A stretch of DNA of 64,000 nucleotides from Heloderma charlesbogerti (GCA_026122225.1 JANEZZ010001871.1:1302001-1366000); one strand, 5' to 3'. Positions 44,070-56,460 are shown, numbered from the stretch's first letter. Notes: generated by a model from the letters alone, not told the origin. Program-made: numbers and translations.

Positions 44070-44569
44070 CAAATCTTGATAAAATAGTGAAGAGCAGAGA
44101 CATCACACTGACGACAAAGGTCCGCATAGTTCAAGCAATGGTATTCCCCGTAGTAACCTATGGCTGCGTGAGCTGGACCATAAGGAAGGCTGAGCGAAGG
44201 AAGACAGATGCTTTTGAACTGTGGTGTTGGAGGAAAGTTCTGAGAGTGCCTTGGACTGCAAGAAGATCAAACCAGTCCATACTCCAGGAAATAAAGCCAG
44301 ACTGCTCACTTGAGGGAAGGATACTAAAGGCAAAACTGAAGTACTTTGGCCACGTAATGAGAAGACAGGATACCCTGGAGAAGATGCTGATGCTAGGGAA
44401 AGTGGAAGGCAAAAGGAAGAGGGGCCAACCAAGGGCAAGATGGATGGATGATATTCTGGAGGTGATGGACTCGACCTTGGGGGAGCTGGGGGTGGCAACG
44501 GCCGACAGGAAGCTCTGTAGTGGGCTGGTCCAGGAAGTCACGAAGAGTCGGAAGCGACTGAACGAATAA
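44066..44569 (+). pseudogene. RTE copy D C-terminal segment
   Basis: 167 residues: TNLDKIVKSRDITL, FPVVTYGCVSWTIRKAERR, WCWRKVLRVPWTARRSNQSI and LKYFGHVMRRQDTLE, then a basic RARWMDDIL region ending TKSRKRLNE. This is the conserved post-polymerase domain of RTE elements, whose role in RNA or target binding is not well defined. It would be in frame with the polymerase but for the single indel upstream. Confidence 0.88.
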
Positions 44570-44591
44570 ACAACAAACATGCCTACAATGC

Positions 44592-45164
44592 TCTGATGAG
44601 GAAAACTTGAAATTGAAAATGAGAAACTCAATTTTTTAAAAAGGGAAAAAAATCATGATTAATACAAAATACATTAGACACCATTTAGAAGGTTAAGTAT
44701 TCACATACAGCATATGCCTATTAATTGGTTAATTGGTTAAGTTGAAAATAAAGAGTCCAAAAATCTGATGAAGATATCAAAGGGAGTTTACAACTTATCT
44801 GAAAAAGACCCAGATGTCTTCTGCTGTTTTTTAAATTCCTCTATAGTTGAATGTTTCTCTTGGATATTTTTACATATTAGGCATCACCCAAGGCTATACA
44901 AAATAAATAAAACCATATGGGGTGGGGGGAACACAGGCAATGAAAATGTACAAACAGAGCTTTGAAAAGTGCACTCAACCACACTGGAACATAAAGCTGT
45001 GTTCAATAACATTTTTCAACCCACTCACCCCACCCCCAGTGACTGAAGGGATTCTGGAAATGGTGTGGTGATGTCAAAAAACAGCAATCAGGTGACAAGA
45101 GAAAAATCAGACCAATGCATTCCTGAAACACATTGGATGAGTTTTCTATTACTTTCAAAGCTGC
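44592..45164. other. No gene recognised
   Basis: AT-rich DNA after RTE copy D. Nothing identifiable. Confidence 0.4.
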
Positions 45165-45440
45165 CTGATTGTCTTCATCCCACCCTTGTATAACCCTCAT
45201 ATCACCCATGCTCGCTGGGTTCGCATGACAGCCCCCGAGTGGGGGTTGCATATGCAAAATGGCAGCCCTCCCCCCATACACAGGGGCTGTCATGTCATGT
45301 GAACAGCCCCATAGTTAGTTGTTGGGTTGTGAACTCTGGGTTGTTTGTGCAGGTTATGTGTTAGAACAACCCACAATTTAACAACAACCCATACTCAACC
45401 TGTACTCTGGGTTGTCATTACATGTGAACCAGGTCAATGC
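45165..45440. repeat. Two adjoining foldback fragments
   Basis: GGTTCGCATGACAGCCCC (45218) pairs with GGGGCTGTCATGTCATGTGA (45283), forming one hairpin. The second unit runs from GTTGTGAACTCTGGGTTGTT to ACTCTGGGTTGTCATTACAT and ends ATTACATGTGAACCAGGTC. The last motif matches 273-292, linking this to the foldback family at the window start. Confidence 0.55.
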
Positions 45441-47144
45441 ATAAGCAGATTCCCAGAGAATACTGCCAGTCTGAGAAAATATCTTAAGGCCAAGTGGGTA
45501 GGAGGCCTGTGTGTAGAACCGAAAGGCAACAGGCCTCTTAACAGAAATGTTTCATTCTTCCTGTAGTACAAGGAAATCCACACAGAAAATATACAGAATG
45601 CTGCACTTGCCACATTTGTATTGGAGCCTGTGTGTGATGAGCAAAAGAGGCGGGTGAAGAAGATACCAGATGCTCACTCCAGCTGGGCTCATTTTGTTTT
45701 ATTTTAAGTATGCAGCTCTTAATGTATTCACTGGATGTTGTCCATATTGTGGCCCAACAATAATGTTTCATGGACAAAGGAGAGGCAGTGGGGCTAGAAC
45801 CCAAGCCTTCCACTACAGGGTGCAGCACCTTAGGCATATAGCCATAGGAGCAAACAAGACACACACATGATGGAAACTTTCTAGTTTCCGAAATGCCTAG
45901 CCCTTTCTCATTCACATTAACATGCATACATCCCAAGGCTTCCAATTATATAGATTAGTATGAAAGAAACTCTATGTGGAATCATAGCCCAATAGAACAG
46001 CAGACCTTTACCATACAAGGGGCTCCAGATTTGATCTCTATGGAAAAACACTGGAAAGACATAGACATACACAACTGAGACAGTGAAATCAGCCTGATTG
46101 GCAGGTAATTGTTTGGCTCATTTTTGTGCTAGATGCCTTTCATTATGCCAAGTCCCCAGCATCCCATCGAGCCACATCTCATGTATGTTTGGTTGTTCAA
46201 TAAGGTCTGCTGGGGAAATAACCAAATCAAATCCACCCCTGCCCTCCAGCAGATCATGTCAGCAAAACTACTTTGTTTCTAACACCAGCAGTAATGGAGT
46301 GGGGGGTGGGGAGGGCAGGACATTGACCTGCTGGAGCCTACCTTAACAAAGCTATGGGTAAGATGTAGACCTTCCATCCCGATATGTTGTGAGTGAGAAC
46401 TCATTGCACCCCATTGTGAAGTTATCCGAGTTACAAGGTGAAATTCTATTTGTTAGGCAACATCAGAACTGACGCACAGGATCAGTTTTAGAGTGAGTTC
46501 TGACAGAATCACATAGGAATGGGGTTGTCATCTTTCTGGTCTTTTGAAGCCCTTGGCCCTTTAAAACCCACCTGACAGATAGAAATGCAAGTGGTTTTAC
46601 TTTCCCCATCACTGCATATTTACACTGAGTACAGCTGCACCTGTTACATTGCCATCTATCAAATCACTTCCAAAGGTATAAGCCTCTGGGGAAAGGGGAA
46701 ATGGTAGCAATCCCAAACAAACAAACAGCTGGGCTCCCATGGGTCACTGCTGCTGCTGCTGTAGGCATTGCTTTTGGTCTGCATGGTACACTATTGGGGA
46801 ACAACCTTGTCACTGTGCCTGGAGGATGGCAGCCTGGTTGCCTGGGGGAGTGGAGAGAGAGAGATATGTGGCATAATGGGCAGTAGTTTGAACAGACAGT
46901 GGCCTCATTCCAGTGCAACACTAAACCCACTTCAAACCTGGTTCATGATATTGGCTTGTTAGGAAAAAAACATAGTAAGAACTAACAACACTTCCTGGTT
47001 TAGAAATGATTAACTGCAGTTAGTTTAAAACAGGAAACAATGCTTCTGATCTCTTCTTCACAGCCACATCAGAGGAGATTGGGGGAGTACACAAACCTGA
47101 GGCTTGTCCAGGCTTATTCCCATAGAATTAAACTATGATTTAGT
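45441..47144. other. No gene recognised
   Basis: A (GCT)n patch (CTGCTGCTGCTGCTG) lies near 46747-46761 and an (AAAC)n patch near 46717. A tRNA-SINE-like piece (GGGGCTAGAACCCAAGCCTT) near 45789 is too short to classify. Confidence 0.4.
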
Positions 47145-47245
47145 GCAGGGTGGGGAGAAGGTAGATCTCCAGATGTTTTGGACTCCTAGAAACCCTGTCA
47201 GCATGGCCAGCTGTCAGGAATGCTGTGAGTTGAAGTCCAGCACAT
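47145..47245. repeat. Decayed foldback MITE
   Basis: ATCTCCAGATGTTTTGGACT on the left and GTGAGTTGAAGTCCAGCACA on the right, with a CAGCATGGCCAGCTGTCAGG core, fit the same family with internal loss. Confidence 0.5.
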
Positions 47246-47267
47246 TTTGTTATCTACTTCCTGCCAG

Positions 47268-47640
47268 TGATGTGAGGTGGAAATTTTTCCAGTGCTTTAT
47301 TTTTCTGCAGAAAAAAAATCTTAGTTCATTAATAAAAATGAATGTATGTCAATTGCAAATACAAATTAGGCGAGCTTGGCAGTTTCAAAATTGTAATTAA
47401 TACTTTTCAGGTGATTATCCTTACCAAGTATGTGTGAGAGAGATGTCATTGAAATACATCCATGTCTCAGAGTGAAATGACAGTGAAAGTGAAGGTGCCC
47501 CAACAACCTTAATGGAAGAGAGAGGAACTCTGTTGAAATAGATGGTTGGCGTACCATGCTCATTTCTTTGGGTTGGTAAAATTAATGAGTGTGTCAACAG
47601 TTTTTAGTACCTTTGGAGGAGGGCCTTCTTAAATTTAAAC
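47268..47640 (+). repeat. Unclassified interspersed repeat, paralogue of 13625-13955
   Basis: CCAGTGATGTGAGGTGGAAA, TCCAGTGCTTTATTTTTCTG, CTTGGCAGTTTCAAAATTGT and CATTTCTTTGGGTTGG occur in the same order and spacing as at 13625-13955. This copy is uninterrupted where the other has a LINE-tail piece, so the shared part is the original repeat. Confidence 0.55.
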
Positions 47641-47857
47641 AATGTAAGGGAAGTACATGCTATTGTCTTTAAATTTTTACAAATATTCCAATAAAAATTT
47701 CTACATAATATAAAGTTTAAATCACATTAAGTGTGCTTTACATTTCCCCCTCAAATATTTCAGGTCAAATACTTGTGGTATATTGGGACAAACAACCCCA
47801 ACAACATTGGGTACTTATTTTAGCCTCTCTTTTTTTTTTACTTTGTCTCTTTACGGA

Positions 47858-47978
47858 AGGGGTGGGCAACTTGTGGGCTTCCAAATGTTTCAGCTCTAGC
47901 CAGCATAGCCAATGGTGAGGGATGATGGGAGTTGTAGGGCAAAACTTGAGGGCCACAAGTTGGCCATCTCTGCTCTAG
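47858..47978. repeat. Foldback MITE ('GGTGGGCAACTT' subtype)
   Basis: AGGGGTGGGCAACTTGTGGG on the left, GAGGGCCACAAGTTGGCCAT on the right, and core CCAGCATAGCCAATGG. It is the same subtype as 31381-31515 with a few indels. Confidence 0.75.
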
Positions 47979-48519
47979 GCCATCAAAACATTTCCCAATA
48001 CAAATTGAGCATTTTCCTATGCAAATGAACTTAATTTGCATTGGCAAATTTTCCAATACAATTTTTTCCCAGAAAACTCATGTCACTGCTTTTTGCCCAT
48101 TCCTGATTTAGTACTACATCCAAACAAGGCCACTGTCTGGGACTGGGTGCTCACAGAAAATGAGTAATTAAGTAAAGGTGGCTCCACCTACATGTTTTTC
48201 CATTTTGCATGTCTCACTGAGGTTCCCCAATCTCTCTCTGGGTGTTCATTGATCAAAAATATGTCTGGAGTCTTGAACAAAATACCTCTAAGCAATCTGA
48301 GAAGGCCAGCATTATTCATCTGAACTTCCTATATTTTTTATTAGACTTGGTTGCTGGTTTGTGCAAAGTGCACTTTCACCAAACATTTCCCTTGTGTGAT
48401 CAACTTCTATAGACACAGGGAAAGAATGATGAAGCTCCATGCATCTTGACAAATGAGCTGTATTCCTATGCTGTGGGCTTATACACTTCCACCACTAATG
48501 TGTCATGACTAGCTGCTGA
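47979..48519. other. No gene recognised
   Basis: No repeat or exon identified before the L1-type fragment. Confidence 0.4.
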
Positions 48520-49430
48520 GTTAGTCAGTATCTATGTGCCTGGGGTGGTGGAGATAGGGGGCAGTCATCTGGGACTCTTCATTGACTCCAGTCAGATATT
48601 TTTTTACATGTACCACCACTTTTGTAGACATAATGATACCTTGGATCAACTACTGGGTGCTAATGACGAGTTTTTTACATTCTTGGCTTTGCGTGTTAAA
48701 TACGATTTACCTGCTATGGCTGAATGGCAATACTTGCAATTGCAACAGCTAATAGAATCTAGGTTTGGCCCTGCCACTTTTACAGCTTTGGAGTCTTCTT
48801 CGCTATTGGAAACACTTGTTGAGGCTGATCAGTTATATCGACCCATGACCCATGTTTATGAATACTTATTATTGGTGAATAAATATGATACACAGGGTCT
48901 TAAGCAGGAATGGAATAGGGAGCTGGACTGTCCCATTTTGCCTAATCAATAGATTGCTGCTTTAGCGTCTGTAACTGAAGCGTCTATGGATCTCAGGTTA
49001 CGTCTTATTCAGCAAAAACTCTTGTACCGCGCCTATTGGATGCCACAATGTCTCTTTAATAAGGGTTTGTCTTAAGTCAGCTAATTGCTGGAGGTGTAAC
49101 ACAACTAATGCTTCTTTCAACCATATATTTTGGCAATGTCCAATAGTTGCCTCTTTTGGGGAGGAGGTTATTATACAGATAAACTTTGTACTGGAACAAA
49201 CTTTAATATTTATTGATGTACATGTTCTCTTAAATTATCTACCTGCTTCCTGGAAATTAATGCACAATCAGCACAAATGGATTCTTCAGGCCCTTTTGAC
49301 AGCTAATAGACTGATATTACAACATTGGAAGGATAAATGCTCACTTTCTATAATGCAATGGATTGACATAACAACGCTTTCAACATTTGAATGGGTGGTA
49401 TATAGATGCCACTTATGAATGGATACTGAT
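48520..49430 (+). mobile_element. L1-type LINE ORF2 C-terminal fragment
   Basis: The open frame 48536-48952 contains MAEWQYLQLQQLIESRF and TLVEADQLYRPMTHVYEYLL, with WNRELDCPIL, matching the layout of the region after the polymerase in L1/Tx1-type ORF2. Beyond the stop near 48950, other frames give LLYRAYWMPQ, then a knuckle NCWRCN...FNHIFWQCP followed by FWGEV. That is the terminal Cys-His motif diagnostic of L1-type ORF2. The upstream polymerase and endonuclease are absent, as expected for a 5'-truncated insertion, and the copy is frameshifted near 49070. Confidence 0.75.
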
Positions 49431-50984
49431 ATGGATATTTGGTCTGCCTTTGCTGAAGTTTATGTATAATTCTTTGAAAGCTGTATGTTCATACACACTA
49501 TATACATGTATTGAAATTGATATATTCAAATCTATGCAGTGACAATTTTTTTCCTCTTTATGGTTTTGTTCTGTTGAAATTTCACAATATTTTTTTTAAA
49601 GCATAAGATTCCAAATCCATTCTTCCCCATCAGCCCTCCAACTCTGTCCATTTTCACCCCTTATTGTGGTAGTGTCCCAACCATACAATGCTAATATTAC
49701 ACAGGCATAATCTAAGGATACAATCATACTATAAGAATGAGAATTTTAAAGGTAATCATTTCCATCTTTAAAAGATAGGATTATGCGTTGTCTTTCTTCT
49801 CAGAGCCTGGTAGTTCCAACTGCCTTTCATTCATTTTCCTGATTGTGTGTCACAGCTTGAGCAGATACTGTGTTCTGATCTAACTGCTGGCTCCAAAACA
49901 AAAGGTTACAGAAGATGACTTGCTATTCAAATTTCTGCTTTAATAAGCCACTTTATATACAAAGCTCTACTGTAAACAGGTCGAAGAACCCAACATCCCA
50001 AAACCACTTAAATGCTTGTCAGTCAGCCTACATCTACTCTGTCCTCACTTTGAGAAATAAAAGTTTTTAACTGTGTTAAAAATAAATTAACATTCATTCT
50101 ATAGAGCTTTCCCCTCCAATTTCCATCATTGTCAAGCCATTACATTAACAGTCCATTTTTTCCAATCCAGTTTTAACAAGAGCACAATTCTTTGATATAT
50201 CAAATGAAAAAGGAAAAGCACTGGCCCTCTGACAGTATAAAAACACTTCTCACCACAACTAGTTCAATAGTTATATTTTTATGACACTAATGAGTTGCTT
50301 AAACCACTGACACTACAAACTTGAGAAAAATAGCATCCTTTTCTCATTCTGAAGTCACAACACCAAATGCAATCAGCATCCCATACACATCTAGAACACA
50401 CAAGTCTTCATGTTATGAAAATTAGGCATTTGCTTGCATGTTGCACATACCCACAAAATTCTTCATGATATGCAAGACACAAGGGTAATTTTTTGACAAC
50501 ATGTTAACACTGTGGAGGATTAGGGCCAGCTATGGCTCTCCACAGCATGTACCCTTGATGTGTATGTAGTTACATGTAGTGTAATGTGAAGCAATAGTAT
50601 ACTATATGTTATGCAGATGTGCACCTGATAGTGTACATAACATGTGAGGGTGAGCTCAAAATTATTATTTAAAAATGTACTATATCATCTTTCTTCAAGG
50701 CTACTTAGTCTAAAATAGTTATTGGCAGAATCAAGAGAAAGCAATAAGATATTCCCCTGTCAGATAGTAGGGTGCTGGATGTACTCCAACAAGACTGCCA
50801 TTAAAAACTAATTGTCTTCTGAACTGATATTAGCTAAGGAAACAGACTACAGAAAAAATATATAATTTCATTAACATAGGAGTATCCATGTCTGCAAGAT
50901 TCTAAAATGGCATCAATCTTCCATGAAACGCAACATTGGATGCCATTTTAGAAGAAAGGATTATGTTAGCTTATTAGCCAAGAC
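49431..50984. other. No gene recognised
   Basis: AT-rich. The first 150 bp may be L1-type 3' UTR, but no tail or target duplication was found. Confidence 0.4.
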
Positions 50985-51105
50985 TCAGCTGTGAACCAGG
51001 AAGTTTCTGGATCAAACCTCACCGGATGCCCTTCGGGAGCTTAGCTACTCTCTCAGCCTCAACCCACCCCTATCTGCAATATAAGGATAATACTAGTGAA
51101 GCAAA
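50985..51105 (+). mobile_element. MIR-like (CORE-SINE) fragment
   Basis: GGATCAAACCTCACCGGATG resembles a tRNA-like or core segment. CTACTCTCTCAGCCTCAACC followed by TATCTGCAATATAAGGATAA and TACTAG matches the MIR 3' region (…CTCTCAGCCTCA…ATCTGTAAAATGGGGATAATA…). It is old and diverged, with no intact promoter boxes visible. Confidence 0.55.
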
Positions 51106-52120
51106 CAAACAAGCTGCACAAATTGGTGTTTCCAACAAGTTTTACTGAAGGGGGAAATTATCTGTAAAAACAACTGAAGTATCAATAAATACACTTTACA
51201 TACAAATAACCTACCAGAAATGAGCTACAAAACACGAACAGGGAACTCTAAAAACAATTCAACACATTCTAAAATGTAATGAATTCTTTACAACACTCAT
51301 TAGACAACTCCTCAAAAATTCGACAAACAATAGAAAGAGTAGGAAAAAAATGCAAAACTTATGTTAAAGTACTTAAAAAAATAAAACTTGCATTATTCTT
51401 CCATGAAAAATGTTCAACAAAAAGCTGCATACTGCAGTAACCAACCTCAGACAAACTCCATGACATATTTATAGACAACCTTTGGAGATACCTGCTCTTC
51501 ATTAATGAAATTATAGGATTCCTGTTGTTACTTCTACACAAATGTAGTACAGGCACACATCATTTTTGTTTGCAGGATAAGCCCTTTTGAAAATAAGCCA
51601 GAGTTGGTTGCTTATTCGCTCACTAACCCACATTACTCAAGATAGACGATCAGGCGCTCTGCAGCTTGCCATGGTTTGATTTCCCCTTAGTCCTCCTGCC
51701 TGCTCTCGGCACTACATCAACAGCCTTTTTACTACTGATACACTGTGTATGCTGGGTGTGTTCTGCCTTTGTCGGCTCCAGAGGGGAACTTTTCCGCCCC
51801 CCACCCCAAGTCAGATCGCTAGCTGCCAAGACTTTTGGGAGAAATAAGAGTTAAATTAAATGTGTGAGTTGTTGTTGTTTTAACCCTTTTGCCGCTTCTG
51901 CTGGAGAAGTGGCTTTCATTCACTCTCCTCCTCCTTCTCCACCCTCCACCACCTACAAATATTTTTCTGAGCAATAAGAATAAAAGCCCCCCCCCCCAAG
52001 CATGTGATTTCTTTTTTTTTTAAGCTTTCAGCTGCCTTTCGATTCTTAAAAAAGCCTCCTTGGCTGTTCCTTGGAGCTGGGGACAAGCAACGTTCCTCTT
52101 CCTAGCACAGCTATGCATGA
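51106..52120. other. No gene recognised
   Basis: Poly-C near 51989-51999 and poly-T near 52012-52021. Otherwise unremarkable AT-rich sequence. Confidence 0.4.
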
Positions 52121-52124
52121 ATGT

Positions 52125-52355
52125 GCCATTGATTTACCTCTGGGTAAGTGCATGCCGCCCCAATTTGGGACCGGGGCAATTTGTAAGGGGGGGGATTTAA
52201 GCTTCCCCCCTCCTGTTTTCATGCCGAAATTTCCCCCCTGTGCACACATTTTGAGATTGGGAGGAGGGAAGGGGGAACTTAAATCCCACCCTCCCAAATC
52301 ACTATGGTCCCAAACTGGGGTGGTGTGCACTTAGCCAGTGGTAAATCAATCACAC
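52125..52355. repeat. Foldback element with 'ATTGATTTACC' ends
   Basis: The left arm (CATTGATTTACCTCTGGGTA, AGTGCATGCCGCCCCAATTT) is complementary to the right arm (CCCAAACTGGGGTGGTGTGC, ACTTAGCCAGTGGTAAATCA). The inner parts carry paired G-runs and C-runs. It is about 230 bp and a different family from the others in the window. Confidence 0.7.
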
Positions 52356-52446
52356 ATATGCACATAGGTCTGCTAGGAAGAATATATTGGCTCACAAAGG
52401 AAAAAAAGCCACTCACTGTGATTTTTCTTTTAAGGTTTTTCTTTTA

Positions 52447-53313
52447 ATCCTGACAAGACTGAGGTACTTTTGGTGGGAGACAAGACGAGGCTAGGGGATG
52501 TTGACCTGGTGTTGAATGGGGTACGGCTACCCTTGAAAAACCAGGTCCGCAGCCTGGGGGTCATTTTGGACTCCCATCTGTCCATGGAGGCTCAGGTGCT
52601 AGCTGTGAGCCAGACAGCGCTGTTATCAACTCCATCTGATATGGCGGCTGCACCCCTTCCTTCCCGACCATCTGCTCCCATCGGTAGTACATGCCCTGGT
52701 CTCCTCTTGTTTAGACTATTGTAATGCGCTCTATGTGGGGTTACCCTTGAAGACAGTTCGGATGCTGCAGTTGGTACAGAACGCTGTGGCTCGCCTGATT
52801 AAAGGCAGCCGCCGGTGAGATCACATCACTCCAGTGCTGAAGGAGTTGCACTGGTTACCAGTTGTTTTCCGGGCCAAATTCAAGGTGTTGGTTTTGACCT
52901 TTACAACCCTATATGGTTCTGGCCCAGCCTATCTTAAGGACCGCCTCCAGCAACCAGACAGGCCGCTTAACAAGATCAGCCTCGGATGGCCTTCTGTCTG
53001 TCCCATCAGCCAGGACAGCTAGACTGGTGGGGACGAGGGAGAGGGCCTCTTCTGTGGTGGCCCCCACTCTGTGGAACTCCCTCCCTAGGGAACTCCGCCA
53101 TGCCCCCTCTTTAATGAGCTTCCGCCATGCATTAAAAACGTGGTTGTTCAGGCTGGCATTTGGGGTGGGTTAGGGTATTTTAGAAAATGTTTTTATTGTA
53201 GAATTTTATTGTTTTAGACTGTTTTCTTGTATGCTTTGTACATCGCCCAGAGTGGCTGGGTGACCAGCCAGATGGGCGATTGATAAATTTAATAAATAAA
53301 TAAAATAAATAAA
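52447..53313 (+). mobile_element. L2-group LINE 3' fragment with tail
   Basis: It starts inside the polymerase thumb (NPDKTEVLLVGDKTRLGDVD, VRSLGVILDSHLSMEAQV), the same text as 1216-3964. It continues with ELHWLPVVFRAKFKVLVLTF, SARTARLVGTRERASSVVAP and HALKTWLFRLAFGVG. The 3' UTR reads CATCGCCCAGAGTGGCTGGG and GGGCGATTGATAAATTTAAT, then (AATAAA)n to about 53313. It is 5' truncated and frameshifted near 52720, but less damaged than the minus-strand copy. Confidence 0.9.
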
Positions 53314-54039
53314 GATCAGAAAAAATGGATTTGTTAACATTTTAATTGGATTTTATTTTCTAAAAACTAAATACTTGGTCCACAGGCTAGACGTTCCCCA
53401 TCACTGCTATACACCTTGATATTTAACAAGTCTCCATTGGTTTCCCTGTATTTGTAGGCAAGGGGGAGAGTGGGATGAGCAGCAGCGGCCTGTGGAACAG
53501 AGACCTGGGATACAAAATGTGTGCTGGCAGAATTAGTGATGGGGAGCTGTTCTGATAGGTCAGATGATTTTAGAGAAGTAGTACATGAGGATGATGGAGA
53601 GATGGGAGCTACAGGGGATCCTCCATATTATTAAATACACACGTAGAAAGATCCCCTGTCAAGCTAACAAAAATTGATCTACACCATCTTGTTTAACCAT
53701 TTACATTTGTTTTGTTCACAAAAGGAATTGGAATCAAAGCAAAAGAAGCAAGACTAGTTCATCTATAGATGCTTCACATTCCTAAAAGCTCATCTTCCTG
53801 AGGCTGGCAATTAACTATGGAATGAGTTCCTTTCACAATTGTTAAAGCATGGTTAAACTCTTACAGAATTCATCCAGTCTTGCACTATTCAGGACTAGTA
53901 CTGTAAAAATAAATCTGGAAGAAAAACAAATAGAGAAAAAGAATCAACTACTGAATATTCCAAGGTAGAAACTGAAAACAGCTCTCGATATAAAAGTTTC
54001 CTTGCAAGGCTGCCCCCCTTTGTGTGTTTTTCACATCGA
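53314..54039. other. No gene recognised
   Basis: CCACAGGCTAGACGTTCCCC near 53381 is a hAT-type end fragment. The rest is unassigned. Confidence 0.4.
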
Positions 54040-55279
54040 ATTTATATGAAAGTTGAAAACTGTCAAGGAAGTACAACACAGTCACATTTGACTTCAAAAG
54101 GGGAAATCTCTAAAATGAGGGAACTGGTAAAAAGGCAGTTGAAAGGGAAAGTGAAGAGGATCAAATCTCTCCAAAATGTTTGGGGATTCCTCAAAACCAC
54201 AGTAACAGAAACTTAGCTAGAATGCATAGCACAGGTCAGGAAAGGTAGCATAAAGTCCAAGAGGTCCCCAGCATGATTAACAAGCAGTGTCAAGGAAGCT
54301 ATTAGAGAAAAGAAGGCTTCCTTCAGAAACTGGAAGTCTTGCCCAAACAAGGAGAACAAAAAGAAACACGAACTTGTACAAAGAAAATGCAAGCAGACAA
54401 TTAGGGATGTGAAACAGAATTGACTATATCGCTAAGAATAAGAACAACCATTTAAAAATTCTTTAAAAATATCAGAGGCAGGAAACCAGCTAGGGAGGTA
54501 GCTCGACCACTGAATGACAATGCCATTAAAGCAATACTAATGCTAAATGAATTATTTGCTTCTGTCTTCACTGCAGAAGGTGTAGGGCAAATACACATGT
54601 CTGAACTGATATTTTCAGGAAAAGAGTCTGAGGAGCTGAAGCAAATAGTGGCAACAAAAGATGATGTTCTAGACCTTACTCACAAATTGAACAAGAAATC
54701 CCAGAATTCTTAAACAACTCAAATGTGAAATTGCTCATCTTCAAACAAAAATATGTAACATGTCCCTAAGATCAGCCTCTGTGCCAGTGTATTGGAGAGC
54801 AGCCAATGTATTGCCAATTTTTAAAAGGGGATCCGGGGAGCTCTGGGAAATTACAAGCCAGTCAGCTTAGTGTATATTTTGGGTAAATTGGAGGATAGTG
54901 TTATTAAATATAAAATTATCAAACATACCTGCTGAAAGAGAATGAACATGGTTTCTGCAAAGATATGTCCTGTCTCACTAACGATTTAGAGTTTTTTGAG
55001 AGTGTCAATAAACATGTGGACAAGAGTGATACAGTTTACTTGGATTTTCAGAAGGCTTTCAACACAGTTTCTTACAAAAGACTCCTAACCAAACGTAGCA
55101 GTCATGGGATAAGATGAGAGGCCCTCTCATGGATCTTATGGTTAAAGTATCTTATGGTTAAAGGAAAGAAAGCAGAGAGTAAGAATGCATGATCAATTCT
55201 CACAGCAGAGAGTTGTAAATAGTGGTGTCCCACAAGGTTTTATATTGGAACGGTGCTTTTTAACATATTCATAAATGAT
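54040..55279 (+). mobile_element. CR1 LINE, part 1 of 3 (linker to polymerase motif B)
   Basis: Old, indel-rich CR1 sequence. TAGAGAAAAGAAGGCTTCCT and GGAAGTCTTGCCCAAACAAG belong to the region between endonuclease and polymerase. AATGAATTATTTGCTTCTGT (LNELFAS) and GGATTTTCAGAAGGCTTTCA (DFQKAF, motif A) lead to AATAGTGGTGTCCCACAAGG (NSGVPQG, motif B). The text stops inside FNIFIND, where BovB copy C inserts, and the next codons are found at 58491. Coding capacity is gone. Confidence 0.85.
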
Positions 55280-55377
55280 CCCCTTCATGGATCACTGCCT
55301 TGTTGTGGTGAAGGGGCTTGCGTAACTCAGTGAAGCCATAGGCTATGCCGTGCAGGGCCACCCAAGACGGATAGGTC

Positions 55378-56460
55378 ATGGCAGAGAGTTCTGACAAAAT
55401 GTGGTTTACTGGAGAAGGAAATGGCAACCCACTCCAGCATTCTTGCCAAGAAAACCCCATGGAATGTATCACAAGGCTAAAAGATATGACGCCGGAAGAT
55501 GAGCCCCTCAGGTTGGAAGGTGTCCAATATACTACTGGGGAAGAGCAGAGGGTATTTCCAAGTAGCGCCAGAAAGAGTGAAGCGGCTGGGCCAAAGCCGA
55601 AAGGACACTCAGCTGTGGATGTGTCTGGTGGTGAAAAGAAAATCCGATGCTGTAAAGAACAATATTGTTTAGGAACCTGGAATGTCAGATCAATGAATCA
55701 AGGTAAGCTGGAGGTGGTCAAACATGAGATGGCAAGACTGAACATCGACATCTTGGGAATCAGAGAACTAAAATGGATAGGCATGGGCGAATTTAATTCA
55801 GGTGACCATCATATCTACTACTGTGGGCAAGAATCCCTTAGAAGAAATGGAGTAGCACTCATAGTCAAGAAAAGGGTGGGAAAAGCAGTACTGGGGGTAC
55901 AATCTCAAAAACGATAGAATGATCTCAGTACGAATCCAAGGCAAACCATTCAACATCACAGTAATTCCAGTCCATGCCCCAACCACTGAGGCCGAAGAAG
56001 CTGAGGTTGATAGGTTCTATGAAGACCTACAACACCTTCTAGAAGTGACACCAAAAAAAGATGTCCTCTTCATCATAGGGGATTGGAATGCTAAAGAAGG
56101 AAGTCAAGAAATCACTGGGATAACAGGCAAGCATGCCTTGGTGTACAAAATGAAGGACAAAAGCTAATAGAGTTTTGCCAAGAGAACACGCTGATCATAG
56201 CAAACGCTCTTTTCCAACAGCACAAGAGGCAACTCTACACATGGACATCACCAGATGGTCAATATCGAAATCAGATTGATTATGTCCTTTGCAGCCAAAG
56301 ATGGAGAAGCTCTATACAGTCAGTAAAAACAAGACCTGGAGCTGACTGTGGCTCAGATCATGAGCTTCTTGCTGCAAAATTTCAGCTGAAACTGAAGAAC
56401 GTAGGGAAAACCACTAAACCATTCAGGTATGACCTAAATCATATCCCTTATGAATATACA
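55378..56460 (+). pseudogene. BovB copy C leader and endonuclease, frameshifted
   Basis: Open from MAESSDKMWFTGEGNGNPLQ through MTPEDEPLRLEGVQYTTGEE, LGTWNVRSMNQGK and ILGIRELKW to RVGKAVLGV, where an extra G shifts the frame. It resumes at RMISVRIQGKPFN with VHAPTTEAEEAE and FIIGDWNAKEG until a lost G near 56136. The GSDHELLAAKF block near 56357 is readable in a third frame. All catalytic residue types are present but not in one frame. Confidence 0.88.

Larger units (their letters stand above)
42849..44578 (+). mobile_element. RTE-clade LINE, copy D, divergent and 5' truncated
   Basis: A 13-bp target duplication, ATGCCTACAATGC, lies at 42836-42848 and 44579-44591. The element lacks the endonuclease entirely and begins around the polymerase N-terminus (GMIKNKDGKDLTEAEEIKKR). 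It ends with AGTCGGAAGCGACTGAACGA and a short CAA tail, the RTE 3' signature. By eye its polymerase shares about three quarters of residues with copies A and C, so it is a different subfamily. The first about 40 bp are junction filler copied from the flank. Confidence 0.92.
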
